A stretch of 64,000 bases of DNA from Astropecten irregularis (GCA_963971285.1 OZ020258.1:14094614-14158613), one strand, 5' to 3'; positions 33,489 through 45,301 are shown, counted from the first letter of the stretch. Notes: a model not told the origin generated them from the sequence alone. Numbers and translations are program-made.

Positions 33489-34415
33489 TCTTTTTTTCTT
33501 TTTCTTCCCAAACTTGTCCGCAGAACTTCTTGGTGACGGCTGCATGATATTGACCTGAAACTTGGTGGGCACTTCGGTCGTGATGCCAAGTTGTACCAAT
33601 AAGATTGACGTCATGATTACGTCATCGGGTATCAAATTTTACGCATTTTTAGGAAAAATGGCGCTTAATAACGCATGACCTACGATTTTGATATTGACAA
33701 TAATTATGTTACTCAACACGTGAATCCCAACAATTAAAATATTTAATGTTGTGTACAAATGCCTTTCACTTCCGGTGTGACCGAATGTTGAAGTTTGACT
33801 CAAAATAACTTAAAACGGGAGGATTTGGGAACGTAAAACCGAGAACGCTTAAAGATGATGCCATGTGGGCTTTATAGCGCCCTCTACGGTTGATTGAAGA
33901 TATACAGTAAGTAAACAATGTATTTCCACCAAATTAAGTAAGTGTGAAGCACTAATGCACCTTGACATGTTTGTGAAGTTTGAAATCTCTCTCGTCATTC
34001 CACCGGAAGTTATGCTCTTTTAAAGGAAAAATGACGTAATTATTCAAATACTGTTTACACAGTAATAACATGTACATGACGTACAACAGTGAAAATTGCA
34101 AAACTATTTACATCGTATGCATTCAATGACTTCTGTAAAGTTCAGTTGCTTGTGTTGAACTAACCGGAAGTTATTGTCCAGACAACATTATATATATTTA
34201 AAGGTGGTGCCATTTTCTATACACTATCAATCAGTGTACGAATACAGCAATCAGCATGATCAGTATTTGTTCAGTCACGCAGTTTAGGTGAATTTCAATA
34301 TTGTATGAGGGACGATTGATCACATAATGTTCCAACATTATGTTCACATACTTTTCCACTACGAAATGAGACCCAGAACATCTAGTGGTTGTTCCCACAA
34401 CCACTTGTCTAATTA
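33489..34415 (+). mobile_element. last unit of the Helitron-like array, different body
   Basis: The unit begins with a pyrimidine tract and 'cagaacttcttggtgacgg'. It lacks 130-bp repeats and ends with the perfect hairpin GTGGTTGT-TCCC-ACAACCAC plus TTGTCTAAT. Its 3' part ('tgtatgaggg.cgattgatcacat', 'ccactacgaaat') is shared with the minimal element ending at 18216. It looks like a second subfamily. Confidence 0.55.
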
Positions 34416-34852
34416 ATTTAAACGTCTTATCTTTGTCCTGTAGTTACAATTAACATTTGGCGATTATCTATCTTTCCCCCTGTTGGGCGCCCATATGAGG
34501 AAAATGTTGACAATGTATTTTCGTATGTTTCGGTTATCTTCGGAAAACAGACCTTCTATCCTGCTCGGTGTCGTCATTCACAGTGTAATTTTACATTGGC
34601 GATTGTACGATCCACTGTGTGGATTGCTCTGTGTGATTACCCCATGTACATGCCCACATACATGTAGTTTGTCTCCCTGCTGACAAACTGGGTTTCTAAG
34701 GTTGAGAAATAACCAAGCTTGAATTGATAGTGTACTTCTTTGGTTTTTTAAGATCTATTTGTGTTGCCGACTCTCCTCATAATTTTGCTAAAACTCAAAA
34801 CCCTGCCAACTTAAAGAAATACCTTGTTGGTATCATAATTAATATCAAAACA

Positions 34853-35167
34853 TTAAAGGCACTTTCATACTTTGGTAAGAAACCGGAACAGAAATGTTCA
34901 CAGATTTGCGTATAACTTACAGGGTATGAAGATGGTGGTAGCAGAAACATACCGTTAAAATGTTTCCGCCTGAAATGGTGTATTTATCCAGAAATCAGTA
35001 AAACAACGACCGAAAATCTTTTTGATCTTAAGAAATACTGTGGCCGTTTTCACTGTTTTCTCAAAAAGTGGGCATCGTATGGGACTAAAATGTTGTATCC
35101 GTCTTGATATTTTTGCCCATGAATCTGTATTTCTTTGATAAAAACCAGAGTATGATATCACTTTTAA
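34853..35167 (+). mobile_element. TTAA-flanked MITE
   Basis: The element at 34857-35163 is flanked by TTAA on both sides. Its ends, AGGCACTTTCATACTTTGG and CAGAGTATGATATCACTT, are inverted and somewhat diverged. The interior matches the copies at 9640, 13288 (reverse), 38040 and 42215. Non-coding. Confidence 0.7.
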
Positions 35168-35217
35168 AGGGAAGACAGACCTTGGACTTTTAGCTATATT
35201 AGCATATTAAAAACAAC

Positions 35218-36442
35218 TTAAAGGCATACGCTAGCCTCGTTTGGCGATTTGGGGCGCTCTTTGGCGCCAATTCATGCCTTTACCATGGCTGGAATGGTCT
35301 TCCAAAAGTAGAATAGAACATTCCATACAAATAAATGGTATAATTTAGCCGTTTTCACGATAAATACGAAAAATATCATAAGTCACGTGGGTTTTCAAAG
35401 TCAAATTTTTGACTCAAAAAACACACGTGATCATGTGTTAGTTTTCATTTCCAGTCATTTAAAAGCTTGTTTACTGTACAACATTTGAGTATAACTTTTT
35501 AGTTTAATCGTTTTTAACCAAAGCTTAACTGTTCGACTTTTAAAATTAAGAATTTCCAACGCGATTAGGCAACATTTACGTACTAAATTTAAAATTTTAT
35601 AAAAGACCAGCCTCTGCTGGTGCCTACCACCTCTGCAAACACAGCGCGTGGGGGTTTAGGACGCATTCAGCCCGATGCATGAGCCACTTATAAGCAGTGC
35701 GGTACACGCACGTACTTACGTGTAGCTTTTTGTAAGCGAGACCCGAGGCCTGCAAGTTGAATCACCCCGTTACATTTTTCGAGCGGAGCGAGAAAGCCTC
35801 GAGATAATTTCTTGTCATTATGAAAATCATTTTATGCCCTCAAAATCTTTTTGTGTCATTGTCAATATTATATTTTGTGTATGCAAATTGTTTTATCGAT
35901 CATGCCCTCAAAATCCTTTTGTCAAAAAACATTGCGTCAACTCGCAAACATTGCGTCCACTCAAAATTATTGCGTCAACTCGCAAACATTGCGTCAACTC
36001 AAAAGTATTGCGTCAACTCGAAAGTATTGCGTCAACTCAAAAACATTGCGTCAACTCAAAAACATTTTGTGAATAATTCTGAAAATCCTTATGTTTTTAA
36101 CAGACAGATGGATTCGCCTAATTCAGTAATTTTATGTTTATGTTTTGCCGATGATTTTTGCATCGTATACAGCTTGAACGTATGTGTATCGCGTTCCTGG
36201 AATTCTCATACGGCAGGTGCAATATTTAGTCACAGCTACGAGTACCAGTCTAATACCATTAGTGGGCTGGAAATGCGTATACGCAGACCTTTGACCTCAT
36301 TTTGTTTTTCTGTTAATTACCCATAATTACGCGAATTTTTTTCTGATTTTTGTCACGAAAATCCTCATTAGTGTTCTAGAAATATTGTGCTATAGTCTGC
36401 AATGTTGATTTTTAGAACTTTGAAGCCGGCGTGTACCTTTAA
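35218..36442. mobile_element. possible TTAA-flanked element carrying an inverted minisatellite element
   Basis: TTAAAGGCATACGC at 35218 and GGCGTGTACCTTTAA ending about 36442 form imperfect inverted ends with TTAA on both sides, so a 1.2-kb element is possible. Inside, 35890-36090 holds the 19-bp minisatellite in reverse orientation (ACATTGCGTCAACTCGCAA units) with the same flanks as the array at 30.2-31.2 kb. The outer element is tentative; the inner repeat is secure. Confidence 0.4.
35890..36090 (-). repeat. inverted copy of the 19-bp minisatellite element
   Basis: There are about seven units of the reverse 19-bp motif, flanked by CAAAATCCTTTTG on the left and CATTTTGTGAATAATTCTGA on the right. 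These are the mirror of the flanks of the larger array. ORFs over it are repeat translations. Confidence 0.8.
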
Positions 36443-37592
36443 TGTTCGGTCTTTCCATGCGGGTCGCCATTATGTGTGAGCTCGCCGTTGGCTGTTTACA
36501 TCTTGATTGCTAGTAGTTTTTGCAGATTGAGCGTGTGTCGCGTGCATTAATTAACTGCATTTGTTTAAAGCCTAACAGGCATATTATGATGTTCACTCAT
36601 TGTACCAGTGTGCTTTTTAGACAGATTATCACGGTATCTCTTTCCCAAATTGGATAGTACAATTACTTGTAATTTTGTGTTGTTAAAAAAAACATCATAG
36701 CGAGCGTTTTGGCGAACCCCAATTTACCGATTTCAGAAAACTGAATTACTTATAATCGTATGCATGTGACCCATGTGACGTCAAACTGCCACTAGTTGCA
36801 AATAATCACCGTGAGTAAAGTGGGCCGTCTGTACGTTACATGCATCATGCAATAAACAAAATGCTTTCCTTCTTTGACTTTCTTAAGCAAACATCGATTA
36901 TTTTTTGTCCTCAATTACCTTATAATTAGTTACCTTACCTTATCTCAACCCTATAATTTTGTTGAAAATCTGGGAATAGATGTCCATTGAGTCGTTGAAG
37001 CCTGTTTTTTGTTTGAGAAACACGGTCATCCCAACGGGGTCATCCCAACGGGCGTGTTTCACTTTTCCACGGAACAAGAAAAAAATCGTCCCTACATTAA
37101 CTTAATTTGTATAGACCGAGATTCTAGGCCAAATTGGTCAAGGAAACTTCCTGGAGGCCTAAGGAATGACAGATAAAACATATACTGCAGAAAAAAAATG
37201 GATTCAAAAGATCCATACCGTGCATGCACGAATCAAATAGTGGTCGCTCGGTCGTCAAATACGAGTGGAAGTAGCACGCAGCGGGCGAGTGAAATTCTCG
37301 GTAGCCCGGCAGGTGAGTTAAAAACTGGAACAAATATTCATTTTCCCGTCGAAAAGAAATACTTAATCAAACTCAAAATATGTGTCCAACCATGGAGGTA
37401 TGGTCCAACAGCAGTTCTCGTGACCGGCCACGAATGCGAATGGAGGCAAGAAACTCACCGGTACGACGGCAACGAACGCAGCCATTTTTGTTGTCATGTT
37501 TCCGGACACAGCTCACACAGCAATATTCCTGTTCACCATGCACGCTGTACGGAGCTGGGCCGTGTGACATGCTTGCCTGAACCGGTGCATGC
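36443..37592. other. no confirmed gene; one possible 5' exon at 37198-37310
   Basis: At 37198 a Met opens a short frame (MDSKDPYRACTNQIVVARSS..GSPAG) that meets GCAG|GTGAGT at 37311. This could be a first exon but has no recognised product or continuation. On the minus strand 37373-37609 is open and Cys-rich (CCVSCVRKH..CVRCRR). Neither is supported further. Confidence 0.25.
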
Positions 37593-38859
37593 TTAAGGCC
37601 GCCGCACACGAGAGCTATCTGCTGAGCAAAAAATCTCTCGAGGCCGTTAGCTCAGCACTTACCTCACGTGTGAGACCAAAATCTAACATGTTTGATATTT
37701 TTTGCCTCGTGTGGATAAAAACTCACCGTGTGCGGTGACTTGAGCTACGTGCTGAGCAAAAAAAGGGCGACTGGCCAATGAAAGCGCACGCTCTGTGCCA
37801 TGTGACTTCCAAAATGGCAGCGCCCATGGACAACGTTAGCAACGTTGTCACTGACTACATGTACATTTCTTTTATATAATGTGCATTCGCCCGATTTTAT
37901 GAATAAGGATATTATGGCAGATGTGGGGGGGGGGGGGGTATAGCCGAACTTGTTCCCGACTCCTGTTTGAAAGACAAAATGAAAGACAGTCAATATTACT
38001 TTTTCCTTGTTTTGCTAGATCCGCCCCTGTCCAGTTAAAGGGCATGTACAACACCATGGTAACAAACCAAAACATTAATGTTCACAGATGTACGTATAAC
38101 TTCCAGGGTACAAAGATGGTGTCGGTAAAAAGTTAAAAACACCGTTACAAAATTTCGCCTGAAATGATGTAGCCTATTTATCCAGAAAGAGTTAAACCAA
38201 ACTCCGAAAACATTTTTGATTTTCGCAAGATAAAAAATCCTTCTATATGCTTTATAAGAACAATTGAGTCGGGTTTTGAGCTCAACATTTTACAGGCTTA
38301 ATAATTCATGTACATGGTGGATTAGACAAAGTGTGAGTGCTGTTCTGTCTCCTTTACCAACGTTTTACCTATCCCTTTATACAAAGTGTTCACATGAAAT
38401 CAGGTTCATTATAAAATATTATTTTATTATAGGCTATTTTAATTCATTTCTTGTACCCTAGTACCCAGTTTTTGTTTCAGCAGTTTATATATTTTCATAT
38501 TCGTGATTTGTTTATTTCAGCTATTTATGTTTATTCCCATTCCTGTAATTGGCGGTCATTTCACTGTTGGATGTGATGACAAAATGGGCGCCGCTATTTT
38601 GGTAGTCACATGTCACAGAGCGTGCGCTTTCATTGGCCAGTTGCCCTTTTTTTGCTCAGCACGTAGCTCAAGTCACCGCACACGGTGAGTTTTTATCCAC
38701 GCGAGGCAAAAAATATCAAACATGTTAGATGTTGGTCTCACGGCCTCGAGAGGCAGAAATCTCACCAAAAATCGACCGCACACGTGAGGTAAGTGCTGAG
38801 CTAACGGCCTCGAGAGATTTTTTGCTCAGCAGATAGCTCTTGTGTGCGGCGGCCTTTTA
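37593..38859. mobile_element. 1.26-kb Harbinger-like element with long inverted arms
   Basis: The left arm from 37596 (AGGCCGCCGCACACGAGAG..) and the right arm to about 38856 (..TCTTGTGTGCGGCGGCCT) are inverted copies over roughly 230-280 bp. Each includes CTGAGCAAAAAATCTCTCGA and 'gcgcacgctctgtg'. TTA flanks the left side, and TTA is found within one base of the right end, consistent with a 3-bp Harbinger-type duplication. The interior carries a diverged TTAA-family MITE (38040-38350) and no transposase. The terminal CCGCACAC motif also occurs in the proven TAA-flanked MITE at 51312. Confidence 0.75.
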
Positions 38860-39280
38860 CCACGCTCACGGTCGTTGTGCGATCATAGTGGGCAACATCG
38901 TCATAGTCCCTAGTCCATTGTCATGGAGCTGGTTGGAAGACAGTGTTGCGATCGGACTAATCGTGGTTCGTGAATAAAAAATATCAGCAATAAGATGTCG
39001 AGCATTATGTTATCCATGGATTCTGTTAAGTTTCCGTTTTTTCCGTTTGACAATACAAGTTGATCGAGGGACATCGCGGTAATCTTTCTGTGAGATGAGA
39101 GAGACTGGCACAGGCACAATCATGGCTACCCGTGTCGCCTAGCTGAGGTTTTGCCTAGGTTTTTTTGCTTGGCTTATTGGAAAACTGCATAGATTGTTAT
39201 GATTTTTACACACAGATAAAAAACATACACTAGATGACATAAATAAAAGTTCTAGAACAAACAATAAGAGCTCAAAAGTC
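38860..39280. other. no gene recognised
   Basis: This is short spacer sequence. The 69-codon minus-strand ORF (38910-39119) has a hydrophobic segment but no family match that I can recognise. Confidence 0.4.
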
Positions 39281-39571
39281 TAAGCCCTTTTCACACGACG
39301 CTTGAAATAACTCTCAACCATTGAGACATTTTCTTTATGGTTGCGAAATTTTACAAAACGATTTACGCTGGCCGTTTTTGCGTCCTTTCACACGACACAG
39401 TGTAACATTTCGCAAGCCTCCCTTGAGACGGAAGGATTCACCAGGGACGTCGGTCACTCTCAAGCATTGGTGTCCTTAATTTCACACGATTCCACTTTTG
39501 TAAGATTTCGCAACCGCGAGACAATTTCTCAATGGTTGACAGTTTGTTTGGCGTCGTGTGAAAAGGCCTTA
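39281..39571. mobile_element. foldback MITE with TA ends
   Basis: Inverted arms of roughly 60-70 bp start TAAGCCCTTTTCACACGACG and end CGTCGTGTGAAAAGGCCTTA. The inner arm motif 'tcaaccattgaga' pairs with 'tctcaatggttga', and 'ggttgcgaaat' with 'atttcgcaacc'. TA at both outer edges fits a Tc1/mariner-type duplication. It lies 20 bp upstream of the first R copy. Confidence 0.8.
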
Positions 39572-41209
39572 AAGCGTGTGTATAATAAATTGCACTATAT
39601 ACTTGTACATGGCGAGGCAGCGTGGCAAGTCTTGTAACGGTTCAAATGTCAAACAGAAGTTGTACGCGTACGTGCATACAGATGCCAAAAGCATACTGTT
39701 GTGTGGCATGCAACTCGTGTCCCTAATGACGTCATTGTGTTTACAAACACGGAAAAATGTGACCTCGCGCTTTTCTGATTTTGGGCAAAGTTGGGGGGTT
39801 GTTAGAAATAAAACTACTCTAAATAGTGTTTTCAGTGTAATACTTGACAAATGTTAATTTCTGTGTATAACTAAGTCCATATTCTACCATACAAAAACTC
39901 AAAATACCGACCCAAATATTTATGTTGGGCTTTAAGTGTATACGCCCCGCTCTACGTGAGTCCTCTTTAACGTCATCACTTGGCGGATGGCCTCAAGAGG
40001 GAGAGGCAAGCAGGCGACAATGGTCTCAAAAACAGTGAATAACTTCATTAGAACGCAAGAGGCATGATACAATAATGTCGGGAATCATTCTCTGAACACT
40101 ACCAGTAAGCTAAAAGTCCTGGGTTTGTCTTCCATTTAAACAGACAACAGTAGGCCTATATAACACTTTTGTGCGAGTGTGGCTACCAGCAAAGTCTAAA
40201 TGAAAATTACAAATGCCCTTTTAGGCTTATTCCTAAAATTCTGATAGAGGTCAACAGTCATAAGAATATCAGAAATCCGCCCTGGAATGACAGTGAATCT
40301 TACATTAATGATATATGCAAGATGCATGGAAATATGCATACAATTGTCTGGGCATTTCCACAGTATTCGGACATTTTGTAATGCAAGTTACCTCTCTATT
40401 GGGCATATTTGGATGCATTTCAAGGAAGCATAAATTGTAAACTTGCTGATTCCAATAAAACGTCTCTAAATTGGAGTCTGTCAAGAAATAGGTCAAAGGA
40501 ATAGGTCAAACTAAATCACTTAATAGGTGACGATTATACCGTGGAATTGCCCATCTACAGATTGCTTCGTCAAAAAGTCAACTGCAGTAAAATGCCATAC
40601 CGTAAAACATGTTCACTCTGACCCATTACGAGAAAGATGTCATTTTTTGTCTTTTCTTTTTTAATATTACCAATTAATGTTGTGAAGATTATGCTAACAT
40701 AGAAATCGTGTTTTGTTTTATTCCAGATCCGCTCACAGTAAAGAACATGCGTCTATGATACATCATTATTGATATTGAATCATGTATTATTGAAAATGTA
40801 CCCCCTGCCTTTCCCGTGTACAATACAGGTGCTTCATAGGGGCCATTTTATATAGCGGGGGCTTATTCTCACATCCCACTGGCAACGAAAATGTTGCTGC
40901 ACAATACTATTTATTATTATTTTTTTGTCTTATGCCTTTTCATTTGGTATAAGCTTGTGTATTGTGTGCGATATAAATTTACAGTATTGTGTAAGTAATT
41001 TCGTTCACGCTATGTTGAACATGTAAGCCTATGGAGGCTGATGTATTCATGCCTTGCTATGAACTTGGCTCGTAGCTAGGCTGAAGCTGTTTGTCGTTAT
41101 TTGTGGCAATTGTTGAGTCGGTATTCTTTTGTATGATGCCGAGTTGGCATTACCTAAAATAATCAAATGTCTCCCCGACTTAGTAGTATAACGTATTAGT
41201 GTGTGTGTG

Positions 41210-41734
41210 TAAGGGGCCGTCCATAAAGTACGTACGCACGAAGGGGGGAGGGGGGGGGGGGGGGGGGTTGTTACCGATGCGTACGCCATGCGTACAGAGG
41301 GGGAGGGGGGGGGGGTTCATGCCAATGCGTACCGTACGCAAAAGAAACATTTGCATAGCATTATCGCGCGAAAAGAGAGGTAAAAAACGTGAAAAAAGCA
41401 CCGGGATTGTTTTGTTTTTTCCTTTTTTTTCTTATTCAACATGGTAAAAAATAGTAAAATCCATCTGTAAATGTATAAAAACCTGCTAAACTTTAGTCAT
41501 TCATTTCAGAATTTGAAAGTGACGTCCCAATAACGGTACCGGCCCGGATTACGGTGACATTTTATTGATGCTAAAGCAAGGGACCACGAGAAGTGAAAAA
41601 CCTAATGTGGAATGCGTATGCGTACAGGGGGGGAGGGGTGGTTGGGACCACTGCGTACGCCATGCGTACAGAGGGGGAGGGGGGGTCAAAAAAGTCGGCA
41701 TTTCGTGCGTACGTACTTTATGGAAGGCCCCTAA
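41210..41734. mobile_element. Harbinger-type MITE (TAA duplication) in R copy A
   Basis: The element at 41213-41731 has ends GGGGCCGTCCATAAAGTACG and CGTACTTTATGGAAGGCCCC and is flanked by TAA on both sides. R copy B at about 52338 has the empty site GTGTGTAAGGGGGCC with a single TAA, which confirms insertion and duplication length. The interior has G-rich runs and 'tgcgtacgccatgcgtacagag' (partial) repeated. The 3-bp TWA duplication is the mark of PIF/Harbinger. Confidence 0.92.
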
Positions 41735-42210
41735 GGGGGCCTATTGTGGTAGGCCCAACAGTTTCATACCTGTGCCCAATACAGGAGTATGAACCTGGGA
41801 GAATAATCGTTCAAAACAGCACCACAACCAACTTGGATTTAAAGTGTGCTTTCCAAGTTGTGCAATGTGATTTACATTGTAATACATAAATGTGGGGAAT
41901 ATTTCAATCACAAAATGTCTTTATTCATGAATGAGAGTATAAGGAGGGATTGCTCAATCGTAGTTCAGAGAAAGAATTGAGAAAAGTAAACCAATGAATG
42001 CGTAATCATGGTTCATTTAACTATTCATGTTGTCTAGGCTATATAGAACATTGAAATTAATACAAGTAATAAAATATTTCAAACTGCTCATCCACCAGAA
42101 TAATGACCTGAAATTGATAAAATGCTTGGAGTTGTAGGAGGTGTTAAATTTGATCAAACAAGGTGCATTTTACATCCCATCATAATTACTTGTCTGCAAG
42201 AGAGTTTACC

Positions 42211-42585
42211 TTAAAGGGATGGCACAGAATTGGTAAGACAAAATACACTTCGTGATCACAGATTCACATAAAACTTACACAGTATAATGGTGATGATAGG
42301 AGAAAGCATCCCATGAAATGTTTTTGTCTGAAATGCCATATTCGTTGAGAAATAAATGAAACTATTTTCTGATTGGAATTAATCGCTTCGAAGCGTTTTA
42401 ATCATTCGTTGAAATGTGTACAGTTCTCTGTACACGGGTTTTCACTATTTTCTCGTGACCCAGATGGCTGATTGACCTCAAACTTCTACAGGTTTGTCAG
42501 TTAAGGTATATCATGGATTGCATAATGTGCTTTCACTGTCAGCAACAGTTTTGTCGCAAAAACCAGTTCTGTACCATCCCTTTAA
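42211..42585. mobile_element. TTAA-type MITE in R copy A
   Basis: The element at 42215-42581 has ends AGGGATGGCACAGAATTGGT and ACCAGTTCTGTACCATCCCT, with TTAA on both sides. R copy B at about 52782 has GATTAGCTTAAACCTGC with one TTAA. The interior is related to the family at 34857. Confidence 0.92.
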
Positions 42586-44089
42586 ACCTGCACTGTGTAA
42601 AACCTAATGCACACACTCCATGGATTTGAGTCCATTTTCCCAAGAGTTGTGTCCACACCTTTCCCATGTCAAAAACAAACAAGACAATATGAATTAATGC
42701 ACTCTTTCCAAAACCTCACCACCAGTAAATTAGTATGTTAAAATTTGAAAAGAATGTTGGTTTTAATTTGTTTTCTTAACATTGCTTGAAAGATGTAATT
42801 AAGTTAACCGACATGTGAACTGACATAACGATCAATTACTATTAAATGTAGGCCTACCTTGCAAACAAATGAGGGCTGCAACTATTTAATGAAGTAGTCA
42901 CGATTGAAATGCTCTACACTAGTCTTGAAACAGAAAGACTCACAATGATGAACATGGCACGAGAGTGCAGGTATGGCGTAAAAATAAGTATATAGGCCTA
43001 CTGGATAACCTGGCCTACATCACCACACCCAAAACAAGTGTCTTTTAAGTTTGTCACTTTTGCCAATTTACACCGAGGTACATTTACCATTGCCGGGGCT
43101 GGTGGATCGTTGGAGCTGAACCGTTTTCATTTTTTTCTGGCTCTTTTCGACGTGTTATCGACGAAAAGATCTGATTAAAACTAAGGCGACACTGTTTCAC
43201 CAGTTTACATACAATGCGTATAATACGTTAACCCCAACGCTTACATTTTTTAGTCGCGACCCCTTCTATGAGGGGTATGCAAGCCCTATAACATACAAAA
43301 TAGGCCTACCTGGTCATTATTCATTGTAAATTGTGTGGCTACACTTACTCTTTCCGCAGTCAGGGTATCCTGCCAAATTGTGGAGTTATTTTGCACAATA
43401 TTAGACGAAATATCCGACACTGAAGTTTCAACATTAGTTGCCATTTATAATTTTTGTGTGTAGAAGTGGTGGGAAATTGCGGGAAATCCCCTCGTGAGAA
43501 ATCTACTCAGTAAATCGATTCCTCGTATCCGATTAATAAATGTATAGTAATGAATAAACAATACGTCACGGCCCTTATTGCATCATGTTGGGTCAAAGGT
43601 TAGCATGCATAGCGCCCTCTTGTGTGACATTGACATTCCACAAGCCATTCACTGTGACTAAACCAGTTCATGCTTCCTGCGGAGTGCATGCAAAGCGAAA
43701 CATCTTTTTTAGGTGACGCGACAGTCAACTTACGGGCAATGTTCTCTCTCTCTCTGTTTTGTTTGTACGCGAAGATGGAAATCACGAAAGCTGATTATCG
43801 TGTCAATGAGATTTAAAGTTTAGCACGGTGGAGACTAGACGATTTGTGGAGACACCACCTGTAAAACTCTTTTTGGAAGAGGGATAATTCTGAGAAGAAC
43901 CGGACGGGTGAGGTGAGTATGAACCCCGGGAAAGATGCGCCGGCTTATATCAGCAAGCTACATAATAATCATCATTTAATGATAACCGGCATTCTTTTTC
44001 GAGGCCGGCAAGGCCAGAGTACACTGGAAATTTTATCACGACGCTCGTATTATTTACTGATTCGTATACCACCTTTGTGGTACCACATC

Positions 44090-44455
44090 TTAGGCCAAAA
44101 AAAAAAATTGTTGTATTGGCGTAACCCGCCCGACCCAAAAATATGCCCCGACCGTGAACATTTTAAACCAAAAAAAAACAAATTAAATTTAAAAAACAAT
44201 CGGGGAGCAAAAAAATAAAAAATCGCAAATTTGTATGCAGATCAAAAGCTTAAAAGGAGCAAAAGATGGAAACCAGACTGGTTAAAGTTGTTTTGTCATT
44301 TCTTGTCTATATTTTACTCGTCAAATACTGTGATATACAGGAAAAAAAGCATTTAATACAGGAAAAAAAAAAAATAATAATAATAATAATCCGCCCGCCC
44401 TACCCTATTTTCCAACCCTCCGTTACTCCAATACAACAATTTTTTTATGGCCTTA
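44090..44455. mobile_element. Harbinger-type MITE (TTA duplication) in R copy A
   Basis: The element at 44093-44452 has ends GGCCAAAAAAAAAAATTGTT and AACAATTTTTTTATGGCC, flanked by TTA. R copy B has the empty site CACATCTTATTTAAACG at about 54253-54270. No coding capacity; ORFs across it are chance. Confidence 0.92.
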
Positions 44456-44801
44456 TTTAAACGTAGGCGACACTATTTCACCAGTTTACATACAATCCTA
44501 GGCCTATACGTATTTTTTTATTTTTTTTTTCAATGACAACCTTTGACCCAATAAGGTGCGATAAAGACCGTGACGTATTCTTTTTTTATTTTTTTCCCCA
44601 TTTTATAATTCGGGTAGACAAGGAATCGATTTACTCACGCAGTACATTATTTTCCCTCAAGGGTATTTCTCACAATTTCTCACCATGTCTACATAAATTA
44701 AGATTAATGTGGAAGCTTCACTGACTGACATTTTGCCTAATAGCCTATGCTGCCTATTGTGTCAAATTACTACATTGGTATTTTGCAGAAGACCCTGATT
44801 T

Positions 44802-45301
44802 GGAATTCAAAATGCCCTTATGGATTTTGTTTGTAATGGTGGTTGGAAAACCGGGGACATTCAGGACAATCTGTCTTTGATAGCAATGCAGTCTCCTCAC
44901 ATTGCTATTCTTCAATGTGGCACAAACGATTTGTGCTCCTTGTGCGACCCCCTTACGGTGGCGGATGCAATATTGACCACTGCAAAGATGATGCGTGATG
45001 CATCTCATGCTAATACAGTGGTTGTGTGTCAGGTTTTACAACGAAGTAAGGTTGGCACAAGGTACTTGAAGTCAATTGAGGAATTGACAAAGTTTAACAG
45101 TAATGTTGACAAAGTGAATGCATTTTTGAAGGTAGTGAGTGCAGAGTATGAGGGTATCAAATATTGGCGGCACAAGGGCTTAACCCGAAAATCTGACATT
45201 TTTTTTTGGCCCCGATGGAGTTCATTTGTCAGCCAAGGGGCAGTATAAATATTACAAGTCCCTACGCGGGGCAGTGGTCTACTGCATGAAACATGTATAA
45301 A
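44802..45301 (+). pseudogene. SGNH hydrolase domain, truncated and frameshifted
   Basis: From about 44799 the frame reads ..GDIQDNLSLIAMQSPHIAILQCGTNDLCSL.., with the GTND block of SGNH/GDSL esterases. After a slip in a T-run near 45199 it continues with GPDGVHLSAKGQYKYYKSL, carrying the catalytic Asp-x-x-His. The N-terminal block with the nucleophile Ser is absent because the domain is cut at the R junction. Tyrosine-recombinase retroelements of the Ngaro group are known to carry SGNH hydrolase ORFs, so this probably belongs to such an element. It may be the 3' end of an older copy rather than the 5' end of the next. Confidence 0.7.

Larger units (their letters stand above)
18217..34415 (+). 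mobile_element. 16-kb head-to-tail array of Helitron/Helentron-like non-autonomous elements
   Basis: Units follow one another directly. Each ends in a short hairpin followed by CTAGT (CTAT or CTAAT in two copies) at about 19679, 20445, 21808, 24486, 26410, 27603, 28848, 31637, 32629, 33484 and 34411. Most units then start with one or more palindromes, a pyrimidine tract and a shared body ('cagccgattttaaccaaac', 'gtccatatagggtagttg'). The 3' hairpins covary between copies: TGTG..CTGTT/AACAG..CACA, TATG..GCTGTT/AACAGC..CATA, GTGTTTGT/ACAAACAC. A 3' hairpin plus CTRRT is the Helitron terminus. Tandem cores and subterminal inverted repeats recall Helentron-associated non-autonomous elements. No Rep/helicase is encoded. 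Head-to-tail junctions fit rolling-circle replication past the terminator. Confidence 0.7.
39591..44801 (+). repeat. R segment, copy A (direct repeat)
   Basis: The segment is a near-identical direct copy of 50388-54672. It starts at TGCACTATATAC and ends at AAGACCCTGATTT. Three later insertions (41213-41731, 42215-42581, 44093-44452) account for its greater length. Without them and their target duplications I count 3,955 bp, against 3,944 bp for copy B without its one insertion. No long ORF is conserved. Splice-like sequences occur near the right end (CGGGTGAG|GTGAGT at about 43914 and TATTTTGCAG before AAGACCCTG). R also has an inverted, diverged relative at 55.7-56.1 kb, so it is a repeated family. 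Confidence 0.9.

Noticed and set aside
37373..37609. Cys-rich minus-strand ORF (CCVSCVRKH..CVRCRR)
   Set aside because: Metal-binding spacing does not match a family I can name, and the ORF runs into the arm of the adjacent DNA element.
39595..39860. Possible THAP-like start (MPKAYCCVACNSC) at the beginning of R
   Set aside because: The Cys pattern is suggestive but is followed by a stop or frame change in both R copies, and the rest of a THAP domain is not visible.
43600..43785. Minus-strand 61-codon ORF conserved at 53768-53953
   Set aside because: The conservation is explained by the recent duplication of R; the DNA outside the ORF is equally conserved.
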